A stretch of 64,000 nt of DNA from the NCBI RefSeq assembly GCF_020829595.1, contig NZ_JAIVFW010000008.1:101913-165912 (forward strand), in the 5' to 3' direction. The notes beneath the pieces are model-generated. The model was not told where the DNA came from, did not search any database, and saw only the letters and a program-made list of their open reading frames with translations. Below are positions 7,600 to 15,022 of this stretch, piece after piece. The DNA comes from Nostoc sp. CHAB 5844 (GTDB lineage: Bacteria; Cyanobacteriota; Cyanobacteriia; Cyanobacteriales; Nostocaceae). Position numbers and translations under genes: made by a program. Each line of letters begins with the position of its first letter. Positions within the stretch are counted from its first letter, which is position 1.

Positions 7600-8595
7600 A
7601 TGCAGAAAGTCGAAGCTTTTAATAGTCCGGCTTGCTACTTCCCGCTGATGAACGGACGCTACGAAGTTAAGCCAGGGATGATGATGTTTGGCTTGTGTTT
7701 CGGTAATAGTCAAGCTGATGGGCAAGTATTTCAAATCGATGAAAATTTTGCTGATTACCGTCAGGCTAAACTTTTAGCCCGTGCAGAACGGTTGAGTAAA
7801 TATTACCAGACTCATAACTATTCTATGACTGTGGCAGGTGCGATCGCTCGTTTGATAATTGAGCGCCTCACCCAAGAGCATCCACAATACTTTGGCTATG
7901 AAAAATCAACAGCTAAGACTTCAATATTCTATAACCGACTCACCCAAGAAATACTTTACTTAGATGCAGACTGGCAGTTACAACGAGTTGAGAATAGTTC
8001 AGTGTTTCCAGCTTACACTTCTATTCTCGATGCCTTAGCAGCCCAAGTACAAGAAGATTTCACAGTCATCTGCTGTAGTGACGATGGTCGTAATTGGCTG
8101 AGTGCAGTTCATTTGTGTTATCCCAATCATTGGTCAGCTGAGGAAAAAATCGGTAAAGATTTTGCAGCTATACATGCACCTGTGGCAGGTATGGAAAAAA
8201 TTAATCGCCGCGCAGATGCGATCGTCCACACTATGATTAACTGTAAACCAATGGTGCGCTTTGCTTGGGGTTTAAGTACCGATATGCGCCTTAACCACCA
8301 TCCTGAACCACCGCCTGGTGTATTAGCTTACCAGTGGCAAGGTAGACGCTTTGACCCCCAACATCCCAGTCTTTACTTACGAATTGAGCGACAAGTAATC
8401 TGGGGACTACCAGAGTATAAAGCCGCATTATTTACTATTCGTACTTATTTCAGAGATTGTTCTTTACTCAAAAAAGATTCACTACTATGGGTTAAGTTGT
8501 GTACTGCGATTGAGTCTATGTCACCAGAGTCACTAATTTATAAAGGTTTAGCAGATAGCAGAGCTAGTATTTTACGTTGGCTAAACGAAGTTTGA
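7600..8595 (+). CDS. Heme-dependent oxidative N-demethylase family (DUF3445)
   Basis: The product of about 331 residues matches the DUF3445/HDOD alpha-subunit-like family: YPNHWSAEEKIGKDFAAIHAPV, a following RFAWGLSTDMRLNHHPE block and a C-terminal FTIRTYFRDCSLL. Characterised members contain heme and demethylate dimethylamine in methylotrophic bacteria; the cyanobacterial substrate is unknown. ATG at 7600 is preferred to an upstream GTG at 7594; neither has a clear ribosome site. It is bracketed by the three sRNA copies on the same strand. The terminator of copy 1 (7460) lies 140 bp upstream, so the gene probably has its own promoter. Confidence 0.85.
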   Translation: MQKVEAFNSPACYFPLMNGRYEVKPGMMMFGLCFGNSQADGQVFQIDENFADYRQAKLLARAERLSKYYQTHNYSMTVAGAIARLIIERLTQEHPQYFGYEKSTAKTSIFYNRLTQEILYLDADWQLQRVENSSVFPAYTSILDALAAQVQEDFTVICCSDDGRNWLSAVHLCYPNHWSAEEKIGKDFAAIHAPVAGMEKINRRADAIVHTMINCKPMVRFAWGLSTDMRLNHHPEPPPGVLAYQWQGRRFDPQHPSLYLRIERQVIWGLPEYKAALFTIRTYFRDCSLLKKDSLLWVKLCTAIESMSPESLIYKGLADSRASILRWLNEV

Positions 8596-8725
8596 ATTAC
8601 TAGCCTTGTTTTTTCAGTCTGGCAGAACCTATTTGTCACAAGTTAAGGTTGTGAGACAGTTGCCAAAGAGATTTTAGAAGGTGTTTGAAAAAACATTTTA
8701 CGATTTATTTGGACACCTTGAAGAT

Positions 8726-8875
8726 TTAAAGCATTTTCAGTTCAAGGATAGTTGTTTCGAGTTCTTCAGCCCGTGCTTTGGTAAGTGCTTCACTTTGTCG
8801 CAATTTTTCTTCAACTTGCTTGCATTCTGTAATGTCTACATTCACAGCTACGGCATTAGTTGAATGTGTATTAGT
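8726..8875 (-). pseudogene. Remnant of a PAS-domain sensor histidine kinase
   Basis: In one reverse frame between two stop codons the translation reads VNVDITECKQVEEKLRQSEA and continues with a coiled-coil segment (LTKARAEELETTILELK). This is the PAC motif and signalling helix typical of PAS-containing histidine kinases. Nothing upstream or downstream continues either the PAS domain or the kinase core, so this is about 48 codons of a decayed or excised gene. Confidence 0.7.
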
Positions 8876-8912
8876 TCATTAAATCAAGCCTTACTTAAAG
8901 TCTTAATAAAGT

Positions 8913-8955
8913 GTTACATAATATACTTGCCATTTCAAAATACAAGTGATAACTT
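8913..8955 (+). promoter_or_regulatory. NtcA-type promoter of sRNA copy 2
   Basis: GTTACATAATATAC (GTN10AC, with an intact TAC right half) at 8913-8926 is followed after exactly 23 nt by TAACTT at 8950-8955. Spacing and layout are the same as for copy 1, although the surrounding sequence has diverged. Confidence 0.65.
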
Positions 8956-8963
8956 CTAGTTGT

Positions 8964-9032
8964 GTGTGAGGAGCAAGTTGAAATTGAAAAGCACCAGGAG
9001 TGGAAACACGGCAACACTCTTAGGTGCTTTTT
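8964..9032 (+). ncRNA. Candidate 69-nt small RNA, copy 2
   Basis: This is the same element as at 7392-7460: 5' GTGTGAGGAGCAAGTTGAAA, loop GGAAACACGGCAA and a 3' terminator stem ending in TTTTT. Its stem (AGCACC with GGTGCT, then AGGAGTG with CACTCTT) differs from copies 1 and 3 by changes that preserve pairing. It lies just downstream of the histidine-kinase remnant. Confidence 0.75.
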
Positions 9033-9077
9033 AATTAGGGCTGAAACTTTAGCATAATTTGTGCAATTTGTAAAACT

Positions 9078-9120
9078 GTCACACAATAGATTTACTAATT
9101 CAAAAAACAAATGCTATTTT
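9078..9120 (+). promoter_or_regulatory. NtcA-type promoter of sRNA copy 3 (degenerate)
   Basis: GTCACACAATAGAT (GTN10AT, one mismatch to GTN10AC) at 9078-9091 is followed after 23 nt by TATTTT at 9115-9120. The flanking TAAAACTGTCAC resembles TAAAAGTGTCAC at copy 1, so the promoter was duplicated together with the RNA. Confidence 0.55.
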
Positions 9121-9128
9121 ATATTTGT

Positions 9129-9197
9129 GTGTGAGGAGCAAGTTGAAAAGAAAGAGCGCTTGGGGTGGAAACACGGCAACACTCCCAGGCGCTTTTT
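9129..9197 (+). ncRNA. Candidate 69-nt small RNA, copy 3
   Basis: It has the same length and conserved 5' and loop sequences as copies 1 and 2, with a stem AGCGCTTGGG paired with CCAGGCGCT and a TTTTT tail. It begins about 96 bp after the end of copy 2, so copies 2 and 3 form a short tandem array. Its 3' end meets the stop codon of the convergent DUF3891 gene, so the hairpin may also affect that transcript. Confidence 0.75.
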
Positions 9198-9943
9198 CAT
9201 TTTTTTATGGAATTGGTATCAGCAACAAAAGTCCACTCCAGCAATTTGATAGGAGCTTGTTGAAGTGCTTGAATTAGTTCGGATGGACTTTCAAATTTCA
9301 CTTGAGATAAGTCACAAGCTTCGACATTGACAGTGAATTTTTCATCCTCGAATGGCCAAGGTTTGACAGTCACCAAACAATCACTGCGTTGCATGATGTC
9401 ATAACGTTGACCATCAGGCCCTTTACTAATTTCTAAAAACCGTTCATCAGCAGGTAATTCTTGTTGACACAGAATGAGTGATAAGCGATCGCAGCATTGC
9501 ATAAATGCATAAGCCGCATCCACCTCATCTTCTTCAATACCCAGTTCTTTACGCCAATGTTTTTGCTTTTTAACTTGTTCGTCTAAAAATTTGTCTAACT
9601 CTGGCGATTTTCCCCTTCTTGATTCATTGAGCCGACACAAGTGCTTAGAAATTAGTAGTGTTACCCAGCGTCCACGATAGTGAGCATTCTTAATCAGATT
9701 ATCTAACTTCTCAACGTCGATTGCTGGGTTCAACATAAAATCCATCGGTGCGCCAGCTTCGGTGAGATTATCTTCTTCCCACTCTTTTTCTAAGTCATCG
9801 TGATGGGAAATTGCTGCTAGTGTTTCATATAACCTTGGTGGTGCGTTTTTCCGTCGCCACTGTCCTGCTAATTGTGCTGCGAGTAAAGCATGAGCGCGAT
9901 GATAAATAACTTCCCAACCATTTTGTGTAGCGTTGACAATCAC
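9197..9943 (-). CDS. DUF3891 family protein
   Basis: The 248-residue product is mostly helical, with a His-rich start (VIYHRAHALLAAQLAG, then AAISHHDDLEKEW) resembling the DUF3891 family. A motif-like CDRLSLILCQQ segment lies near residue 150. The clustered His/Asp residues suggest a metal-binding HD-like helical fold, but this is inference and no function is known. It starts at a GTG (VNATQNGWEVIYHRAH) behind a good GGGAG ribosome site. Confidence 0.82.
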   Translation of the reverse strand: MIVNATQNGWEVIYHRAHALLAAQLAGQWRRKNAPPRLYETLAAISHHDDLEKEWEEDNLTEAGAPMDFMLNPAIDVEKLDNLIKNAHYRGRWVTLLISKHLCRLNESRRGKSPELDKFLDEQVKKQKHWRKELGIEEDEVDAAYAFMQCCDRLSLILCQQELPADERFLEISKGPDGQRYDIMQRSDCLVTVKPWPFEDEKFTVNVEACDLSQVKFESPSELIQALQQAPIKLLEWTFVADTNSIKK

Positions 9944-10086
9944 AAATCAATCTCCCTTGAAAGTGCTGAGTGCTGAGTTCACAGTGCTGAGTTTTGAGTT
10001 ACAAAAAGTAGAAAAAAAATATTTTATCATCTGCTGATGTCCTAACTACTTTGGCTATTGCTGCTATACTTTTTCTGACAATAAAG

Positions 10087-10119
10087 TGAGTCAGGGAAGA
10101 AACTCCCGCTGACTCAGGT
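10087..10119 (-). terminator. Terminator of manganese catalase gene
   Basis: On the minus strand TGAGTCAGCGGGAG and CTTCCCTGACTCA form a strong hairpin followed by CTTTATTGT, about 45 nt past the catalase stop codon. Confidence 0.65.
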
Positions 10120-10163
10120 CGTTATCATTGAGGTTTGACAAAGGAATTAGGAGGAAAGAAAAT

Positions 10164-10859
10164 TTAGTTAGTTTTGCTCTCTAAAGGGTTAGCAATATAT
10201 TTGAATGCTGGCTCAGAATTCCAAGGGCCGCGCTCATCATGACCATTGCCATTACTTGACAGATTGTAGTAAATATTCACTGTTTCATCAGGCTGAATAT
10301 TACCAAAAAATGGATCTGTCAATTTACCCAGTGAATCAAGAGCTTTCATAAACATCTGGGTATGAGAAATTTCACGAGTTAGAAGATGCACTAAAGTGTT
10401 CTTAGTACCTTGATCTGGTGCTAACTTAATTAACTCTTCGTAAGTTTGACGAGCGCCAGCTTCAGCTGCAATATTAGCTCTCAAATCTCTTACTACATCT
10501 CCACCTTCATTGATGTAGTTGGCTGTCCAAGCATTACCTTGGCTATCTAAAAAGTGAGGGCCGATACCGCGAATAGCAAACAGAGTACTTTTATAAGCTT
10601 CTGTTTGATCTGTATTCTTAGTATGACCTTCGATGAGTTTACCAACCATCTCTAAATGCCCAAATTCTTCAATTGCAATATCCTGCAACATATCTCGAAT
10701 TCCAGCATTTTCCACATGGAAAGATTGCACCCAATATTGCAGAGCAGCGGTTAGCTCTCCTGTTGCTCCACCAAACTGCTCAAGAAGTAACTGAGCAAAT
10801 CGGGGATTGCTGTCATTAACGTTTACAACATGAATTGGCTCTTTCTTGTGATAAAACAT
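10164..10859 (-). CDS. Manganese catalase
   Basis: This non-heme dimanganese catalase disproportionates hydrogen peroxide. All expected metal ligands are visible: Glu35 (GATGEL), Glu65 and His68 (EEFGH), Glu133 (AAEAGAR) and His166 (EISHTQ). The 33-residue spacing between the last two matches the Lactobacillus enzyme. At 231 residues it belongs to the short cyanobacterial type, such as Anabaena KatB, which lacks the long C-terminal extension. ATG at 10859 follows an AGAGG site. It neighbours the low-oxygen tetrapyrrole genes and may protect against peroxide during oxygen shifts. Confidence 0.93.
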   Translation of the reverse strand: MFYHKKEPIHVVNVNDSNPRFAQLLLEQFGGATGELTAALQYWVQSFHVENAGIRDMLQDIAIEEFGHLEMVGKLIEGHTKNTDQTEAYKSTLFAIRGIGPHFLDSQGNAWTANYINEGGDVVRDLRANIAAEAGARQTYEELIKLAPDQGTKNTLVHLLTREISHTQMFMKALDSLGKLTDPFFGNIQPDETVNIYYNLSSNGNGHDERGPWNSEPAFKYIANPLESKTN

Positions 10860-10907
10860 GCAATGCCTCTTCGATTATTTTCAGCAAAAAATATGGACAT
10901 TGAAGAA

Positions 10908-11062
10908 GAATTCAGGAGTCAGAATCAATTAGTGGTAGGTCTGAATCCCCCACTAATTGAAGACCACCAAATTCTTAATTTGGTGGGGGTTTTAAACCCA
11001 CCTATTCATCCAACACTCGCACAGAATTCAATTCTGAATTCTGGCTCCTGACTCCTGAATTC
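10908..11062. mobile_element. MITE-like element with 15-bp perfect terminal inverted repeats
   Basis: GAATTCAGGAGTCAG at 10908-10922 and CTGACTCCTGAATTC at 11048-11062 are exact inverted repeats bounding 155 bp. Inside are further palindromes (AATTAGTGG with CCCCACTAATT, and an ATTCTTAATTTGGTGGG stretch). There is no coding capacity. It lies in the promoter gap of the manganese catalase gene. The size and structure fit a non-autonomous element. Confidence 0.6.
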
Positions 11063-11297
11063 TGTTTTGATAAATTTATTGCCTTGGCAGTTTATAGTTA
11101 TTATTTACTGCTCTTCTAGATAATTTTGGATACTGCCAATAATATGATTAGTGTGTTGTTTTTTGAAAACTAGCTTTCTACAGTAGGCACATTATGGTTA
11201 CAATTATTGAGAAACCATGTTTCAAGGTTGTAAAGAGTGTTATTGGTAAAATTCACCAAAGACACTCTGGATTTAATGATGATTTATTCACACTAAT

Positions 11298-11570
11298 TTA
11301 TGCATTACTGCTTCTTTGCAGCAGTCCCCACAAGTAAATAGCAATAATTGCACCAATCACTGCAATAAATAAACCGGGAAGACTAAAAGTAGTGGCTGTC
11401 AATTGCAAAGTACCCGTTTGCAATAATGTATATAAACTTCCACCAACAAAAGCACCAACAATACCTAAAATCATTGTGGAAAGAATTCCGCCGCCTTGAT
11501 AACCAGGGTAAATGGCTTTGGCGATCGCACCAGCTAAAAGACCTAATATTATCCAAGCAATAATATTCAT
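11298..11570 (-). CDS. GlsB/YeaQ/YmgE-family stress membrane protein
   Basis: The 90-residue product has three hydrophobic segments with glycine-rich helices: IIAWIILGLLAGAIAKAIYPG, ILSTMILGIVGAFVGGSLY and FIAVIGAIIAIYLWGLL. This is the classic transglycosylase-associated (GlsB/YeaQ) pattern of small inner-membrane proteins induced by stress. Molecular function is unknown for the family. It is monocistronic between the catalase and hemN. Confidence 0.9.
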   Translation of the reverse strand: MNIIAWIILGLLAGAIAKAIYPGYQGGGILSTMILGIVGAFVGGSLYTLLQTGTLQLTATTFSLPGLFIAVIGAIIAIYLWGLLQRSSNA

Positions 11571-11730
11571 AACGACCTCGACAATCTCATCTGTAATCAG
11601 ATTAGCAACATTACTTTATTGGCGTTTCTCCCAGATGAGGTAATTATTGAAATCAAAAGATAGATACAATTTGATATAGCAATTTAGTTTGATTTGTGAG
11701 TTATTGATCACTCATCCAAAGGCTTAACTT

Positions 11731-11757
11731 ACCGGTTTCTTGAAGAAATCGGTGAGC
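11731..11757 (-). terminator. Hairpin downstream of hemN
   Basis: ACCGGTTTCTT and AAGAAATCGGT pair with a tiny loop about 90 bp past the hemN stop codon. The T tract is weak. Confidence 0.35.
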
Positions 11758-11844
11758 TTGTCGTTTAAGCAATCCGTTAATGGCAACAATCAACTGATAA
11801 TTACCATTAACCAATTACTTTGTTTAGTAGTTGCAAGTCCAGTT

Positions 11845-13227
11845 TTAAATTGCACGGGAGAATTGTTTATCTTGGATTTGATTATGAGCATCAAAAACAA
11901 CAGCAATGTTTCTCACCAATAACCTGCCGATGTCGGTAATTTGAATGTGGTTGGCAGATAACTTAAGCAGTCCATCTGCTGCTAACGGCTCTAGTGCTTC
12001 TAGTTCTTGAGTGAAATATTGATCAAAATTGATGTGATATTTCTCTGCAATATCTTGTTTATACAACTGAAAGTGAGACATGATGCACATGATGACATCT
12101 CGACGAATAATGTCATCTTGAGTTAATTTGATACCTTTACTAATAGGTAAAACATTGTTACTAACTGCCTGATAATAATCTGGCAATTGCTTATAGTTTT
12201 GGACATAGGCATCGTTTAACATACTGATTGATGTTGCACCAAACCCCAATAAATCTGTACCAGCGTGAGTAGTGTAACCTTGAAAGTTGCGCTGGAGGGT
12301 ACAATTACGTTGGGCGATCGCTAATTCATCGTTAGGTTTGGCAAAGTGATCCATGCCAATAAATAAATACTCACTACTCGTTAATTCCTCAATAGTCATT
12401 TTCAAAATTTCTAACTTTTCTTGAGGTTTAGGTAATGCTGCTTGAGGAATATTTTTTTGCGCTGGTTTTAACCAAGGGACATAGGCAAAGTTAAACACGA
12501 CAATTCGATCAGGATCTAATGCAACGGTCTTTTTAAGCGTCTCTCGAAATGTTTGGAGAGTTTGATAAGGTAAACCATAAATTAAATCTACATTCACACT
12601 GTCAAACTTGGCTTCTTTTATCCAGTCCATGACATTGCATAATAATTCTTCAGGCTGGATGCGATTCACAGCTATTTGTACTTCAGTGTTAAAGTCTTGG
12701 ATACCAAAACTAACGCGATTAAATCCCAGTTCCCGCAGGAAGAAAATATATTCTTTATCAACATATCGGGGATTAATTTCAATGGAAATTTCTGCTTGGG
12801 AGTCAAAATCAAAATGTTGTATAATCTGCTTCCACAAAAATTCCACTTGGTTCAGTTCTAAATAATTGGGTGTACCACCACCCCAATGCATTTGTAATAT
12901 TTTTCTATCTGGAGAAATCAAGGTAGACATATGCTTGATTTCTTTAGCTAAATGTTCCAGATATGATTTGGCGATATTCTTGTTGTTGGAAATTACTGTA
13001 TTACAACCGCAGAAATAGCAAGCACTTTGGCAAAAAGGAATGTGGAAATAAAATGATAGCGGAGATTTTCTTTGGTTGGAAGCTGCGATCGCATTATAAA
13101 ATTCAGCTGTCGTAAATGCTTCACTTAACTCTGTAGCGGGTGGATAACTAGTGTATCTCGGTGCAGCCGTGTCGTACTTTTTGATCAAATCCAAATCAAA
13201 TTTGACACCTGGTGATATAAATACCAT
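11845..13227 (-). CDS. hemN: Oxygen-independent coproporphyrinogen III oxidase
   Basis: This radical-SAM enzyme converts coproporphyrinogen III to protoporphyrinogen IX without oxygen. The cluster motif CQSACYFCGC (CxxxCxxC plus the extra Cys typical of HemN) sits near residue 65. QMHWGGGTPNYL, EINPRYVD and GFGATSISML follow. I chose ATG 13227 (MVFISPGVKFDLDLIKKYD) because GGAGG precedes it; an upstream TTG at 13239 lacks a site. It is grouped with heme oxygenase and AcsF, the set cyanobacteria use for tetrapyrrole synthesis at low oxygen. Confidence 0.95.
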   Translation of the reverse strand: MVFISPGVKFDLDLIKKYDTAAPRYTSYPPATELSEAFTTAEFYNAIAASNQRKSPLSFYFHIPFCQSACYFCGCNTVISNNKNIAKSYLEHLAKEIKHMSTLISPDRKILQMHWGGGTPNYLELNQVEFLWKQIIQHFDFDSQAEISIEINPRYVDKEYIFFLRELGFNRVSFGIQDFNTEVQIAVNRIQPEELLCNVMDWIKEAKFDSVNVDLIYGLPYQTLQTFRETLKKTVALDPDRIVVFNFAYVPWLKPAQKNIPQAALPKPQEKLEILKMTIEELTSSEYLFIGMDHFAKPNDELAIAQRNCTLQRNFQGYTTHAGTDLLGFGATSISMLNDAYVQNYKQLPDYYQAVSNNVLPISKGIKLTQDDIIRRDVIMCIMSHFQLYKQDIAEKYHINFDQYFTQELEALEPLAADGLLKLSANHIQITDIGRLLVRNIAVVFDAHNQIQDKQFSRAI

Positions 13228-13239
13228 CAAAACCTCCAA

Positions 13240-13842
13240 TGTATCAGTTAGGCTGGATTTTCAAACTTACAAATCAGCCTGAGTGGTTGGTTGTATTGAA
13301 AATAGAGGCGCTTAGGCTAAAGAAAAACTTTTTCTCGTGATTAACTGCCTTGAAAGTGCTGAGTAAAAATACTAGTTCCTAGCCTAAGCCTCTCTAATCT
13401 CTCTTTCTTCTAGCTGCTGTCTAGTTTAGATATCAGTTGCAGTGCATGATGTGTTGACTCAAACTAAACAGCTTAATTTCTAGAAAATTTGTAGTGGAAG
13501 CATGGGTAATAAGCTATTCCACATCTAACTTGCATAATCAGGGCAGGATGCCCACCCCACAAGAGTTATATTTTATTCAGATATGCAAATTAGATGTTTT
13601 TCAGCTTACTGCCCTGATATCAAGACAATCTGTGACTTTCATAATTACGAATTACGAATTACGAATTGGTAAGCTTTTGTGCTGACAAGTTGCACAATTG
13701 AAATTTTGGGGAAAAACTTCAAACCCTCTCCCCTGCTCCTCTGCTCAAGAGCCACGCCAGTCGCGCGGCTGTCGGGAAACCCGCCCAACGCGCTGGCTCC
13801 CCTTGCGGTCTCAACAAGCAAACTTTTGTGATTATTAGCTTA
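13240..13842. other. 603-bp intergenic region rich in repeats
   Basis: It contains an ATTACGA-type triple STRR (about 13642-13668), a ccctctcccctgctcctctgctc purine/pyrimidine stretch near 13724-13746, and a GC-rich dispersed repeat at 13746-13812. I see no gene; short ORFs here read through the repeats. hemN promoter elements should lie at its left end. Confidence 0.5.
13746..13812. repeat. GC-rich dispersed repeat, copy 2
   Basis: The gtcgggaaacccgcccaacg core and ctggctccccttgcg match the family seen at 2001-2063, 58949-59092 and 61353-61466. Confidence 0.65.
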
Positions 13843-14556
13843 TTAACCATGTACTGCTTCAGTACTGCCAGGGTTGTGAGAACGAGTTAGATTATTAAAT
13901 AATACTTGACCGATCGCTCTAATTAAACTTCCTTCTAGTTCTTCAGCCATTTGCATATTGAAACTAAAGGCATTATTGGCTTCAGCTACAATTCGGTCGG
14001 CTGTAGCATCATCAACAGGTACAGCATTTAAAGCATCACGGTATTTGTCTTTAAAAACTTTTTTGTCGGGAATTTGGTCAAAGTTATAAAAAGATGTACC
14101 TTCGTAGCCAGAAAGCTTGAGGGTTGATTGGGCAATTTTTTGTAACATCTGACCGCCAGAAAGGTCACCCATGTAGCGGGTGTAGGTATGACCGATTAAT
14201 AAGGCAGGTTCAGATGCAGATAATTGTTGAATGCGGGCGATATATTTCTTGGCATTGTTGGAAGGTGTGATTAAACTTTGCCAGTCGTTGCCATAGTAAA
14301 ATACCATGTCTTTTTCTAAAGCTGCTTGGCGATTTAGTTCAGGAAAATACACTCCACCAATTACAGGATTGTTTTGGTGACTGACTAATGCTGTTTCTAG
14401 TTCAGTGTAAACAAAATACAAGTTGCTGAGAAACTTCGCAAAGCAGGCTTTATCTACAACACCTTTGAGAAAACATTTCATGAATCCCACATTTTCTGCC
14501 GCTGTGTGAGCTTTTTGAGTGCCAGAACGCAGTTTGACGGCTAAATTACTACTCAT
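13843..14556 (-). CDS. Heme oxygenase (HO-2 type)
   Basis: Heme oxygenase opens heme to biliverdin IX-alpha for phycobilins. The proximal-His region SGTQKAHTAAENVGFMK lies at about residues 11-27, and the distal glycine helix is YMGDLSGGQML. I chose ATG 14556 (MSSNLAVKLRSG) because AAGGA precedes it and it matches the usual N-terminus; the frame opens upstream at a GTG (14574). Heme oxygenase beside hemN and acsF matches the Synechocystis chlAII-ho2-hemN low-oxygen set, so this is probably the HO2 paralogue. Confidence 0.94.
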   Translation of the reverse strand: MSSNLAVKLRSGTQKAHTAAENVGFMKCFLKGVVDKACFAKFLSNLYFVYTELETALVSHQNNPVIGGVYFPELNRQAALEKDMVFYYGNDWQSLITPSNNAKKYIARIQQLSASEPALLIGHTYTRYMGDLSGGQMLQKIAQSTLKLSGYEGTSFYNFDQIPDKKVFKDKYRDALNAVPVDDATADRIVAEANNAFSFNMQMAEELEGSLIRAIGQVLFNNLTRSHNPGSTEAVHG

Positions 14557-14778
14557 TTTTGTTTCCTTCTTCACCGACTTACATGAAATCGAGGGGCTAG
14601 AGGCTAAGGACTAGGGACTAGTATTCTTACTCAGCACGCGGTACTCAGCACTTTCAAAAGGATTGTTATTCTAGATGTAGAGGGGAAAAGCATCGGCATC
14701 ACTTCAACCAGCAAATAGCACTGCCGATACTGTTTCTGGGGATTTTTGTTCTCCCAAAATCATTTAACTATCAATGCT

Positions 14779-14792
14779 TGTATAACTATACA
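14779..14792. promoter_or_regulatory. Palindrome TGTATAACTATACA in the ho/acsF divergent region
   Basis: TGTATA and TATACA flank a 2-bp centre. A related GCTTATATAACTATTA lies at 14980-14995, just upstream of acsF. Both begin GCTT(G/A)TATAACTAT. Two related motifs in the divergent promoter region are candidates for a shared low-oxygen regulator site. Synechocystis uses the MarR-type ChlR for these genes; I have not compared with its site. Confidence 0.4.
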
Positions 14793-15022
14793 GCTATTAA
14801 TATTTCTTTATATTTCCCTAGGTTTAGACAAAACAGAGATGTTGCATTGCAATCTCGCAAAAAAGCGACGAAATTAACCGAAAAATAGTTGGCGCAACCC
14901 AGATAAACCTAAGCATTAAGGTTATCTCGTGAAATCTGCCTTTCATTAATTTAACTGATGTGGAGTAACAACAATTTATGCTTATATAACTATTAAAAGA
15001 TAACATAATGTAAAGGAGTCTC

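Noticed and set aside
8681..8863. 60-codon plus-strand frame after the DUF3445 gene
   Set aside because: It is the shadow of the minus-strand histidine-kinase remnant, whose PAC motif is recognisable.
13494..13685. 63-codon frame between hemN and heme oxygenase
   Set aside because: Its end is made of ATTACGA repeat units; no domain, ribosome site or neighbour supports it.
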